Assembly (NCBI RefSeq): GCF_023656515.1
Contig: NZ_JAMOFV010000006.1
Span: 3,580,036 to 3,644,035, forward strand
Origin: Clostridium swellfunianum
Lineage (GTDB): Bacteria > Bacillota > Clostridia > Clostridiales > Clostridiaceae
Reading direction: 5' to 3'
DNA length: 64,000 nt
Position numbers and translations under genes: made by a program. The notes under the pieces are model-generated. The model ran no database searches and was not told where the DNA came from. It saw only the letters and a program-made list of their open reading frames with translations. This document shows, piece after piece, positions 17,420 to 25,453 of this stretch; positions within the stretch are counted from its first letter, which is position 1, and every line of letters begins with the position of its first letter.

Positions 17420-18037
17420 ATGGAAGATATTAAAATCGACTCATCATTATCCTTCGGAGGTTATAATTGGCGTGTACTTGACATACAAAACAATACGGCT
17501 TTGATTATAACCGAAGATATTATAGAACAACGCCCTTACCATGATGCTTATATAGATATAACATGGGCTGACTGTGCTTTAAGAAAATATCTTAATGGTG
17601 AATTCTATGATAAATTCAACGCAAATGATAAATCAAGGATAATTCCGGTAATAAATAAAAATCTTGATAATCAGTGGTATGGTTCAAAGGGCGGAGCAGA
17701 TACGCAAGACAGTATATTTTTATTAAGCCTTGAGGAAGTATGCAAATATTTTGGTGATAGCCTTTCAAAACTGTATAACCCAGGAAAGAATCAAAGATAT
17801 TGGTTTGAAAGAAAAGATGAAAACAACGGTAAGCGACTAGCAAGACTTCAGGGTAAAGAATGGGCTTGGTGGTGGTGGCTTAGGTCGCCTGGCCGCGTTA
17901 ATGTAAAAGCAGTGTACATCTTCGGGACTGACGGTAATATAGGCATCCAAGGCAATAATATATTGAAAGGCAACATCAGCGATGGGAAATGTACAGGCGG
18001 TGTTCGTCCCGCTTTGTGGCTAAAGTTAGAATTGTAG
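17420..18037 (+). CDS. DUF6273 domain-containing protein
   Basis: A 205-residue protein matching the DUF6273 layout: FGGYNWRVLDIQNNTALIIT at the start, WADCALRKYLNGEFYDKF, then WWWWLRSPG and the end GGVRPALWLKLEL. This domain has a C-type-lectin/FGE-sulfatase-like appearance and its role is unknown. Related domains serve as variable ligand-binding proteins in diversity-generating retroelements, but no reverse transcriptase or template repeat is present here. There is no signal peptide. AGGAAGAGGTG precedes the ATG. Confidence 0.8.
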   Translation: MEDIKIDSSLSFGGYNWRVLDIQNNTALIITEDIIEQRPYHDAYIDITWADCALRKYLNGEFYDKFNANDKSRIIPVINKNLDNQWYGSKGGADTQDSIFLLSLEEVCKYFGDSLSKLYNPGKNQRYWFERKDENNGKRLARLQGKEWAWWWWLRSPGRVNVKAVYIFGTDGNIGIQGNNILKGNISDGKCTGGVRPALWLKLEL

Positions 18038-18109
18038 ATCTTGGATCACTTTTAAAGTGGTCTGACCATAAATCCGGCATAAAATAATTAAATTTAAAGG
18101 AGAATTAAA

Positions 18110-18586
18110 ATGAGCAAATACGAAAATGCTATGAAACTTATGGAGGAACGCTGCGGAAATGGCAAAGAGGAAGTTATTGCCCTTGCGACAATATCACTAT
18201 CCTCTAATGCTGCAGGTAATCCTCGTCCTGCTGTTCGTATGGTTTGCGCTTATTATGAAGACGGCATATTTTATGTTTCTACAGACGCCCAAAAAAATAA
18301 AATGCTGCAAATTGAGAAGAATAACGAGGTATCCATAGCTGGGTTAGATTGGTATGCCTTCCATGGCACGGCTGAAAATCTAGGCTGGGTCAAGGACGAG
18401 AAGAATGCAGAAATCAGAGCTAAATTTAAAAAAGTTTTCGATTGGTTCGATGAAGTTGGAGATGAAGACAATCCGAACTCAATCGTTCTGCGTATCTCCC
18501 TCACAAAGGGTACGATTACTGACAACGAAAAAAAATACGGTGAGCATCAGTATGAAATTGATTTTATCAATAAAACAGCGAAATAA
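18110..18586 (+). CDS. Pyridoxamine 5'-phosphate oxidase family protein
   Basis: A 158-residue flavin-binding split-barrel protein. Its pattern is ALATISLSSNAAGNPRPAVRM (first strands), DGIFYVSTDAQKNKMLQIEKN (FMN phosphate contact region) and VSIAGLDWYAFHGTAE, typical of general stress FMN-binding or heme/flavin split-barrel proteins rather than true PdxH. The exact reaction is unknown. AAAGGAG precedes the ATG. A fragment of a TrmO-like gene follows immediately in another frame. Confidence 0.82.
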   Translation: MSKYENAMKLMEERCGNGKEEVIALATISLSSNAAGNPRPAVRMVCAYYEDGIFYVSTDAQKNKMLQIEKNNEVSIAGLDWYAFHGTAENLGWVKDEKNAEIRAKFKKVFDWFDEVGDEDNPNSIVLRISLTKGTITDNEKKYGEHQYEIDFINKTAK

Positions 18587-18603
18587 ATCCGTAAAGAATA
18601 AGC

Positions 18604-18809
18604 AGTTTATTGTTGGGGGTTTTTCAACTAGATCACCTGAAAGATTTAATCTGATAGCGTTGTCTATTACTCAAGTAACACATATGGATTATGAAAAAGG
18701 GATAGATTATATTACTTATATTGATGTAATGAATGATAGTAATATTTTAGATTTGAAACCTTATACTTCAATGGTGGACAGAGTAGAAAAGCCTAGTATT
18801 CCGGAATGA
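18604..18809 (+). pseudogene. C-terminal fragment of a TrmO/TsaA family protein
   Basis: The frame reads FIVGGFSTRSPERFNLIALS, then YIDVMNDSNILDLKPYTSM, closely resembling the TsaA/TrmO domain (FSTRSPxRPNPIGLS and DGTPILDIKPY). TrmO uses SAM to methylate t6A37 in tRNA-Thr. The conserved RPNPIG is degraded to RFNLIA and the N-terminal half is absent. The frame extends upstream only as antisense-like sequence inside the preceding gene, so this is a truncated and probably dead copy. Confidence 0.75.
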
Positions 18810-18845
18810 AGCGCTAATTTTTAAGGGATGGGTGCTTCTTTTTTG
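18808..18845 (+). terminator. Probable terminator
   Basis: GAAGCGC pairs with GTGCTTC (one G-T pair) around a 17-base loop, followed by TTTTTT. The rest of the gap to 19,067 holds nothing I can assign. Confidence 0.6.
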
Positions 18846-19067
18846 TATTAACTTCCTGACCATAGCCACCCACTAAGAATTTGATAAATAATACTTTAGA
18901 ATTATATCATAATTATCTAGCATGTATAAGGTAATAAGATGGAAAGACCTCAGTTATTTGTGATACTGAGAACCATATCATAAGTAATGGTGCTCTTTTA
19001 ATAAATAAGCAGCAAGTATTTAAAGATAGATATAAAGTTATGTAATATTAAATTTAAGGTCTTCTAA

Positions 19068-19113
19068 AAAACGGTCAGTAGATTTAAAATAAGATTAATC
19101 TACTGACCGTTTT
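19068..19113. promoter_or_regulatory. 17-bp perfect inverted repeat upstream of tetR
   Basis: Arms of 17 bases (19,068-19,084 and 19,097-19,113), with core ACGGTCAGTAGATT, surround a 12-base loop and end 20 bp before the TetR start codon. The AACGGTC/GACCGTT core resembles TetR-family operators; the right arm ends in TTTT, so it could also act as a leader terminator. Confidence 0.65.
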
Positions 19114-19133
19114 GGTCTATAAAGGAGAATACT

Positions 19134-19760
19134 ATGAATCAAGCATATTTTCAGTTACCATTAGATAAACAAAGGAATTTGCTCAATTCCGGATACAAGC
19201 TGTTTGCGTTATATCCCTATAAGAAAGCTTCAATGAGTGCAATAGCTAGTGAAGCTGATATCTCCAAGTCATTACTGTTTTATTATTTTAAAGATAAAAA
19301 GGAATACTACTTGTTTTTATTTAATACCGCTATTGACTTTCTTGATGAACAGAAGGAAGAGGGTATTAATAAGCAAATGAATGATTTTTTTCAACTAATC
19401 AATAAAACTGTGGAACGTAGAATGAAAATGATTCATGACTATCCATATTTGTATAAGTTTATCACAAGAGCTTATTATGAAAGCCTTGAAGAAATAAAGC
19501 CTGAGATAGATAAAAGGAAAAAAATATTGCTGCAAATCGGTGAAGAGGAGATGTTAAATATTATCGATTATGATAAGTTTAAGAATCCAAGTGATGTAAA
19601 GATACTGCTTGATATAGTTCTTTCTGTGGCAGAGGGGTGTATGCGTGGACTGGAAGATTTGGATATTTCTAAAATGCAGGAGAAGATATGTGAGTTTAAG
19701 AGTATGATGGATTCTTTGAAAAAATATTATTACAAGGAAGAATTCTTGATTAAATTATAA
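19134..19760 (+). CDS. TetR family transcriptional regulator
   Basis: A 208-residue repressor. The N-terminal helix-turn-helix is NLLNSGYKLFALYPYKKASM followed by SAIASEADISKSLLFYYFKD, the canonical TetR/AcrR pattern. Residues 60-208 are the helical ligand-binding domain. The alpha/beta hydrolase gene begins 13 bp downstream, so the two are co-transcribed and the hydrolase is the likely regulated partner. The long inverted repeat just upstream is a candidate operator for autoregulation. AAAGGAG precedes the ATG. Confidence 0.9.
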   Translation: MNQAYFQLPLDKQRNLLNSGYKLFALYPYKKASMSAIASEADISKSLLFYYFKDKKEYYLFLFNTAIDFLDEQKEEGINKQMNDFFQLINKTVERRMKMIHDYPYLYKFITRAYYESLEEIKPEIDKRKKILLQIGEEEMLNIIDYDKFKNPSDVKILLDIVLSVAEGCMRGLEDLDISKMQEKICEFKSMMDSLKKYYYKEEFLIKL

Positions 19761-19773
19761 GGGGGAGTTTATT

Positions 19774-20577
19774 ATGGAGGATAAAGCCAGACATTTGGTA
19801 TTTGAAAATTTGAATTGTGAGATTCATTACTGGTATAGAAAGGGAACAACAAATAAATGGGTACTATTTTTTCATGGAGCAGGTGTTGATCATGAAATGT
19901 TCAATGAGCAATTTAAGGCTTTTGATGATACCTACAATTTAGTTGCTTGGGATTCTCGAGGACACGGTTTGTCTAAATTGGAGCAAGGGAAAAAATTTCA
20001 GTTTAAAGATATGATTAGCGACTGCAAAAAATTATATGAAATTTATAATATTGATAAAGCAGTTCTTATAGGACAGTCAATGGGAGGCAATCTAGTTCAG
20101 GAAATATCGTATTATTATCCAGAACTAGTAGAGAAATCAGTGCTGATTGATTGTACTAAAAACACAGGTAAACTCACATCTATGGAGAAGTGTTCATTGA
20201 AATGTACTAAGTTTATATTTAATTGCTATCCATGGAAGCTGCTTATAAAACAGAGTGCCAATGCTTGTGGAAACAAAGCTAGTGTAAGGAAATACGTTAG
20301 GGATTGTTTTGAAAGGATAGATAAAAAAACCTTTATTGATATTATGACAGATTTAATTGGGTGTCTTCACTATGATCCGGAATTTAAGTTTAAAAGACCC
20401 ATGCTATTGCTTTGTGGTTCAGATGATAAAACTGGCAACATAAAAAAAATTGCTGAGGCGTGGGCAAAAGGTGATAGTAATTGTACATTCTATTTTATTG
20501 ACAATGCTGGGCATAACTCAAATCAAGATAATCCAGAGATGGTTAATAAGTTGATTATTGACTTTATAAATAATTAG
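19774..20577 (+). CDS. Alpha/beta hydrolase
   Basis: A 267-residue cytoplasmic serine hydrolase. The oxyanion strand is FFHGAGVDHEMF, the nucleophile elbow is GQSMGG, the acid is probably the Asp in LLCGSDDKTG, and the catalytic His is in IDNAGHNSNQDNPE. This is the full Ser-Asp-His set of the classic fold. The substrate (ester, lactone or acyl derivative) is unknown. It forms an operon with the TetR gene and ends at a 24-bp-stem terminator shared with the convergent peptidase gene. Confidence 0.88.
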   Translation: MEDKARHLVFENLNCEIHYWYRKGTTNKWVLFFHGAGVDHEMFNEQFKAFDDTYNLVAWDSRGHGLSKLEQGKKFQFKDMISDCKKLYEIYNIDKAVLIGQSMGGNLVQEISYYYPELVEKSVLIDCTKNTGKLTSMEKCSLKCTKFIFNCYPWKLLIKQSANACGNKASVRKYVRDCFERIDKKTFIDIMTDLIGCLHYDPEFKFKRPMLLLCGSDDKTGNIKKIAEAWAKGDSNCTFYFIDNAGHNSNQDNPEMVNKLIIDFINN

Positions 20578-20607
20578 TTATTTTAGGAGTGTAGGTGTTA
20601 CCCACAC

Positions 20608-20659
20608 AATAATGTTAGAAAGGCTTACATCCTTTGATGTAAGCCTTTCTAACATTATT
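20608..20659. terminator. Bidirectional terminator with 24-bp perfect stem
   Basis: Arms 20,608-20,631 and 20,636-20,659 are exact reverse complements around a 4-base loop; both ends are AT-rich, giving a U-run in either direction. It sits between convergent genes and overlaps the stop codon of the minus-strand peptidase. Confidence 0.92.
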
Positions 20660-21935
20660 TCTTTTCAGATGAGTCCTCTTTTTCAGTGTCTTTACCAAAG
20701 TATTCATCTAACTTCTTTTTCATGTTTTCTGGAATCTTTCTTTCAATTGGGAATACCACTGAGTTTACCACTGATTCACTGAAATCTTTAGTTATTATAG
20801 TGGTTTTTTCTAAAGCCTCAGCACTTAAGAAGTCCATAACATCGTGCCTTGTGTGGATAAAGGCTCCCCCTTGAGGTGCAAAACGACAGAAGGTAAGGGA
20901 TGGAATACCTGCATCAGCAAAGGCTGTGGAATCACTGGAGTAAATGCTTTGTTCTACCTTAAGTGGATAACCTTTAATTTTAGCCATGTGATCAATATAA
21001 TCAATCAAGCTTTGCTCAGCAGTGACTAAAGCCATCTCTCTTCCAAGAATAGAGCCCGCCACATCCACATTAATCATCAGAAGATGCTTTTTAAGTTCTT
21101 CTTCATGAGCTTTTAAGTAAGCTTTACTTCCAAGAAGTCCAACCTCCTCAGAGCCGTACCATACGAACTTTAAAGTTCTCATTGGTGGATTTTCTTTAAA
21201 ATGTTTAAGAAGTTCCATTATTATAACAGAACCGGCACCGTTGTCGTATACCCCTGTACTGAAAGGAACACTGTCATAGTGAGCACCAAAGGATATTATT
21301 TCATCAGGATACTTAGTACCTTCTAAGGTTACCACTACATTATGAGAAGTAAGTTCTATATCCTCAGTAATTAATTCTACTTTAACCTTAGAAGCTTTGT
21401 TCTGAACCATGTGGAAGCCATCTTTCATACGGATATTTAAAGCAGTTACCTTGCCATATTGAGTATTCTTTTCACGCATTCTAGCTATAGTAATATCAGT
21501 TTTATCTTCCTCATCTCTAGCAGTACCACTCATGGTAATGTAACCGGCTATGCCAGCTTTCATAAGTTTTTTGTAAAGCTTAGGGTTTGGACCCATGTTT
21601 ATAAGTACAAATTTTCCTTTAAGGTCAACTAAGTTTGCATCTAATCCATCTTCTATGTATACAAAGTCTGTAGTTATTCCACCTTCAGGTGTGCTAATTG
21701 AGCAATTGTAAGGTGTGACTTCATATTCTTTTTCATAAGGCTCAACTACCTTTAGTGAAACTTTTTTTATGTTAGAAGTAGGAACTTTAAAATCTTCTAA
21801 GTGCCCCTCACAACCTATAGAAGATATTTCTTGTAGAAGAATATTTGCTGCTTTCAGCTCTTCTTGTGAACCGCTGGTTCTTACAAAACCAATCTTTTTC
21901 AAAAGTTCGAATTCTCTTTGGCTACTTATTGACAT
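20655..21935 (-). CDS. M28 family metallopeptidase with PA-like insert
   Basis: A 426-residue zinc aminopeptidase-like protein. Metal-site motifs of M28 are GAHYDSVPFSTGVYDNGAGS, WYGSEEVGLLGSKAYL with the Glu-Glu pair, DSTAFADAGIPS and HTRHDVMDF near the end. Between about residues 95 and 215 lies a PA-type domain insert. There is no signal peptide, so it is probably cytoplasmic and digests peptides from the N-terminus. An in-frame ATG at 21,950 overlaps the GGGGGG ribosome site; ATG 21,935 has correct spacing. The specificity is unknown. Confidence 0.87.
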   Translation of the reverse strand: MSISSQREFELLKKIGFVRTSGSQEELKAANILLQEISSIGCEGHLEDFKVPTSNIKKVSLKVVEPYEKEYEVTPYNCSISTPEGGITTDFVYIEDGLDANLVDLKGKFVLINMGPNPKLYKKLMKAGIAGYITMSGTARDEEDKTDITIARMREKNTQYGKVTALNIRMKDGFHMVQNKASKVKVELITEDIELTSHNVVVTLEGTKYPDEIISFGAHYDSVPFSTGVYDNGAGSVIIMELLKHFKENPPMRTLKFVWYGSEEVGLLGSKAYLKAHEEELKKHLLMINVDVAGSILGREMALVTAEQSLIDYIDHMAKIKGYPLKVEQSIYSSDSTAFADAGIPSLTFCRFAPQGGAFIHTRHDVMDFLSAEALEKTTIITKDFSESVVNSVVFPIERKIPENMKKKLDEYFGKDTEKEDSSEKK

Positions 21936-21984
21936 AATATTTCCCCCCATTTATGTAATTATATATAGTATACCATATTATACC

Positions 21985-23052
21985 TTATGCTTTAATCGCC
22001 CAACGCAATTTAGCAGAACGTGCACGACTATTTACATGGCATTCTTCTGCTGATGGACGAATAGGTTCTGGTGCTATTTCAGAATAAATGCCTTCACGGA
22101 AGAAGTGTTGGAAAGACTTTTTAACTCGACGATCTTCTCCAGAGTGGAAGGTAAGTATGGCAACACGGCCACCCTTAGCAAGAACACTAGGAAGCTTCTC
22201 TAAAAACTCATCTAGCACTTCAAACTCTTTATTTACATTAATTCGCAAGGCTTGAAAGGTTCGCTGACAGGATTTTTTAACATCTTCCTCTTTGATTCTT
22301 GGCACATATTTCAGAGCATCTTTAATTATGTTTCTGAGCTGTGTTGTTGTGGTTATATCAATTCCTTTTTTTATGCTGGACAAAATAGCACGAGCGATTA
22401 CCGCTGCATGAGGCTCGTCAGCGTTGTCTATGAGCATATCTTCTATTTCAAATAGTGTCATGTCTTTTAAAAGCTCCGCTGCAGAGATACCCATATTCGG
22501 ATTAAGTCTTAAGTCCAATGGACCTTCAGCCTTAAAGGTAAATCCTCTTTCAGGATTGTCTATTTGCATAGAAGAAACACCTAAATCTGCCAACACAAAA
22601 TTAATGGATTCAGGTTCGGAGGTGACTTCATCTATTTTAGAAAAATTCATTTGCTTAATCTCTAAAATTTCAGGACCATAACCAAACCGTTCTAAACGTT
22701 CTTTGGTTCGCGGCAATTCAATAGGATCTACATCCAGTGCATACAAGCGTCCTTTGGAATCTAAACATTTAAGCATTTCTAAAGTATGACCGCCATAACC
22801 TAGTGTTGCATCTAAACCGGTTTGGCCAGGTCTAATTTGTAGAAAGTCCAATATTTCTTTTACACAAATGGAAATATGCATGCCTGCAGGGGTATTACCC
22901 TTTTGAATAATCTTAGCAATATCATCGGCATATTTTTCCGGATTCAGTTCCTTGTATTTTTCTTTATAATTCTTAGGGTGAGTGCCTTTATATCGAGGCC
23001 GCCTTTGATGTTTGGGCACATTCACATCCAAAGTGCTGTTATCTGAATTCAT
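21985..23052 (-). CDS. rsmH: 16S rRNA m4C1402 methyltransferase RsmH (long form)
   Basis: A 355-residue methyltransferase. It transfers a methyl group to N4 of C1402 in the ribosomal P site. Diagnostic stretches are AGMHISICVKEILDFL, LDATLGYGGHTLEML (SAM loop), DLGVSSMQIDNPERGF, PLDLRLNP and ILTFHSGEDRRVK near the end, with LRWAIKA at the terminus. About 55 N-terminal residues (basic and Tyr/Pro-rich) precede the core, longer than the usual 310-residue enzyme. It is not near mraZ or ftsL, so it may be a second or relocated copy. GAGGGAAG precedes the ATG. Confidence 0.92.
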   Translation of the reverse strand: MNSDNSTLDVNVPKHQRRPRYKGTHPKNYKEKYKELNPEKYADDIAKIIQKGNTPAGMHISICVKEILDFLQIRPGQTGLDATLGYGGHTLEMLKCLDSKGRLYALDVDPIELPRTKERLERFGYGPEILEIKQMNFSKIDEVTSEPESINFVLADLGVSSMQIDNPERGFTFKAEGPLDLRLNPNMGISAAELLKDMTLFEIEDMLIDNADEPHAAVIARAILSSIKKGIDITTTTQLRNIIKDALKYVPRIKEEDVKKSCQRTFQALRINVNKEFEVLDEFLEKLPSVLAKGGRVAILTFHSGEDRRVKKSFQHFFREGIYSEIAPEPIRPSAEECHVNSRARSAKLRWAIKA

Positions 23053-23223
23053 TGTCTTCCCTCATTTTCATAATATATTCTTGTATTTTTGTTATAAATT
23101 ATATGATAGCAGATACAATTTTTTAAAGCAACATCAACAGTGGGGATTATTGGCAAAGCCAATAGTCTAAATGATACTAGTAAAATCGGATTGACAGTGC
23201 TCTTCACTTTTTTATTAACAATC

Positions 23224-24720
23224 TTATAAGGAATCATCCTTCAATATTTCCTGAACCACAAGCTTGCTTGAAAGCAGCACAATTGAAACACCAGGTCCAG
23301 GATGAACAGAACTACCCACAAAATATAGATTTTTCACATTGTCTGATTTCAAGTGAGGGCGAAAGTAATTGGTTTGGGTTAAGGTTGGACTTAATCCAAA
23401 GGCAGTGCCTCCATAAGAGTTAAAGCTATCCTTTAAATTCTGAGGCGTGAGGTAGTTTTCGTAAGCAATATTTTCCTCAATGTCTTCTAAACCTGGAATG
23501 TTCTTAAGGGCTGATATAGTTTTGTTTCTCATAAACTTCACTGTATCTTCATTCCAAGTTATATTTCTGAAAAATAAATTTGGAACCCTAACTACTATGC
23601 TTATACATTCACCATCATTTTCTGCCATGCTGTCGTCCACTTTAGTAGGGCAATAGATATAGAAGGAAGGATTCGTAGGTAAATGACCAGTAAAAGCATC
23701 ATCAATATTTTCTTTAAAGTCCTCATTCAAGTATAGATTATGTACAGAAAGCTGAGGATATTTTTTTCTTAAACCTAAATAAATAATAAAGGTGGAGCAG
23801 GTGTATTTTAGGTCGTCTAACTTGCTAGCTGTATATTTTCCTTTTTGAATATCGCTTTTTATTAAAGTATCCATAGTATAAGGAAAGTCTGCATTGCTTA
23901 TAACTATATCACCAAAAACATCTGCCTTTTCTTTAGATTTTATACCAACAGCTTTGTGGCCAGAAATTATAATTTCATCTACTGCATAATTTGTTTCAAT
24001 TACTCCTCCTAGCTGATAAATAACCTTTTCCAAAGCTTTCACATAGGAGTACATTCCGCCCTTTAAATGCCAAAGACCATATAGCTGAGATACTACAGGA
24101 ACTAGTGTATAAATACTTGGTCCTTCATAGGGAGATATTCCAACATATAATGATTGATAGTACAAAAACTTTTGCAGCTTCTCATCCTTAACATATTCTG
24201 AAATTAATTGGTGGGAGGTAGAAAACGCTTTAGTTTTTAGTGCATTTACTATGGATGAAATCTTAAAAAAGTCTAGAGGCCTTTCAAAGGAATGCTGTAA
24301 AAAGTGATCGTTAGCAATGGTATACCTTTCATATACCTCTGACAAAAATTTCATATACCCGATAGCAGCCTCTGTTGAAATAGACTCTAGGTTTTTTATT
24401 AAGGACACTAAATCTCTAGTAAAATCATAAAAAGTTCCGTCCGAATAAAAGCTGCGATATATTGGATCAACTTTGATAAATTCTATATAATTCTTATAAT
24501 CTAGGTTAGCATCACAAAAAACTTCTTCATAGATATCTCGATTCATTAAAATTGAAGCAGTTAAATCAAAAGTGAATGGGCGGTGGACTAATTGATTTGT
24601 TCTGCCGCCTATAGTTTTTTCTTTTTCATAAATTTTCACATCATAGCCTTTGCTAAGTAATCTTACAGCTGTAGACAAACCGCCTATTCCTGAACCTATA
24701 ATTAATACTGTTTTTTTCAT
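23224..24720 (-). CDS. Phytoene desaturase-like FAD oxidoreductase (CrtI/CrtN family)
   Basis: A 498-residue flavoprotein. The N-terminus KKTVLIIGSGIGGLSTAVRL is the FAD dinucleotide fold, followed by YEKEKTIGGRTNQL. The C-terminus NLYFVGSSVHPGPGVSIVLL is the characteristic second FAD motif of CrtI/CrtN desaturases. No squalene or phytoene synthase gene is adjacent, so a carotenoid role is only one option; many clostridial members have unknown substrates. ATG 24,720 is chosen because GGAG lies 8 bases upstream; an in-frame GTG at 24,729 is inside that site. It is divergent from the ArsR-like gene. Confidence 0.85.
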   Translation of the reverse strand: MKKTVLIIGSGIGGLSTAVRLLSKGYDVKIYEKEKTIGGRTNQLVHRPFTFDLTASILMNRDIYEEVFCDANLDYKNYIEFIKVDPIYRSFYSDGTFYDFTRDLVSLIKNLESISTEAAIGYMKFLSEVYERYTIANDHFLQHSFERPLDFFKISSIVNALKTKAFSTSHQLISEYVKDEKLQKFLYYQSLYVGISPYEGPSIYTLVPVVSQLYGLWHLKGGMYSYVKALEKVIYQLGGVIETNYAVDEIIISGHKAVGIKSKEKADVFGDIVISNADFPYTMDTLIKSDIQKGKYTASKLDDLKYTCSTFIIYLGLRKKYPQLSVHNLYLNEDFKENIDDAFTGHLPTNPSFYIYCPTKVDDSMAENDGECISIVVRVPNLFFRNITWNEDTVKFMRNKTISALKNIPGLEDIEENIAYENYLTPQNLKDSFNSYGGTAFGLSPTLTQTNYFRPHLKSDNVKNLYFVGSSVHPGPGVSIVLLSSKLVVQEILKDDSL

Positions 24721-24818
24721 ACTTTTCACTCCGAACTTAATTATGCTTAAAGTTATTATTTCCCATATGTTTAATTTCCTATCCTTATAGTAATTAGTAA
24801 GAAAATTTCAAAAAAATA

Positions 24819-24879
24819 TTTACAATTGTAATCTAAACTATTATAATAAAAATATACTGTTCGATAAAATAAATTTTAT
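24819..24879 (+). promoter_or_regulatory. Promoter and operator of the ArsR-like/MFS operon
   Basis: TTTACA (24,819-24,824) and TATAAT (24,842-24,847) have 17-bp spacing. Just downstream, ATAAAAT and ATTTTAT (24,864-24,870 and 24,873-24,879) form a perfect dyad over the probable start of transcription, a suitable place for autorepression by the next gene. Confidence 0.7.
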
Positions 24880-24904
24880 TGATAAAAATAAACCGAGGTG
24901 AATT

Positions 24905-25432
24905 ATGAAAAAAGAAAAAATCTTGAGTACTTTAGAAGAAATAAAAGTTATATCTGATCCCTTTAGATTTAAAATATTAGTTTTATTCAATCGTGACAGT
25001 GATGCCCTAACAGTTAAGCAAATGTCAGTAAAACTTAATGAAGTACCCTCAAAGGTTCACTATCATGTAAAAGAATTGGAAAGGATAGGAATACTGGAAA
25101 TTGTTGAAACAAAAGAAAAAGGGGGGATAATGGAGAAATATTATCTTCCTACAGCTGAAGTATTTAAGATTAAAAAGGATATAGGCATACAAGATGAACC
25201 TGAATACAAGCAGGTTAGTGAAAACATTATATTAACCATGCATGAGGATTTTACTGAAGCAATGAATCAAAAGAATAATGATGGTATGAGACAGTTAAAT
25301 TATGGAATGACTTATTTGACTGATGAAGAGGCTGAAAAGCTTGGAGAACTTATTGCTGAATTTATGAAAGATAAGAATGTTAGAGAAAATACTAAGCCAT
25401 ATATGTTTGGATATGCATTATTCCGCAAGTAA
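24905..25432 (+). CDS. ArsR-like winged-helix regulator
   Basis: A 175-residue regulator. Residues 10-90 form a winged helix: VISDPFRFKILVLFN, LTVKQMSVKLNEVPSKVHYH (recognition helix) and VKELERIGILEIVETKEKGG (wing). No CxC metal site is seen in the helix, so it probably senses something other than heavy metals. Residues 95-175 form a helical C-terminal domain. The transporter gene starts within a few bases, giving a two-gene operon. It is likely a repressor of the efflux pump. Confidence 0.85.
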   Translation: MKKEKILSTLEEIKVISDPFRFKILVLFNRDSDALTVKQMSVKLNEVPSKVHYHVKELERIGILEIVETKEKGGIMEKYYLPTAEVFKIKKDIGIQDEPEYKQVSENIILTMHEDFTEAMNQKNNDGMRQLNYGMTYLTDEEAEKLGELIAEFMKDKNVRENTKPYMFGYALFRK

Positions 25433-25453
25433 TTATTGAAGGGGATGTGGGGG

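Noticed and set aside
17420-18037. Diversity-generating retroelement variable protein
   Set aside because: The DUF6273 fold is reminiscent of such proteins, but no reverse transcriptase, accessory protein or template repeat is nearby.
18405-18603. One continuous gene ending in the TrmO-like fragment
   Set aside because: The upstream part of that frame is an out-of-frame reading of the flavin-protein gene with unnatural composition; only 18,604-18,809 resembles a family.
23049-23237. Small minus-strand gene between rsmH and the desaturase-like gene
   Set aside because: No ribosome site or family likeness; the frame overlaps both neighbours and looks like chance.
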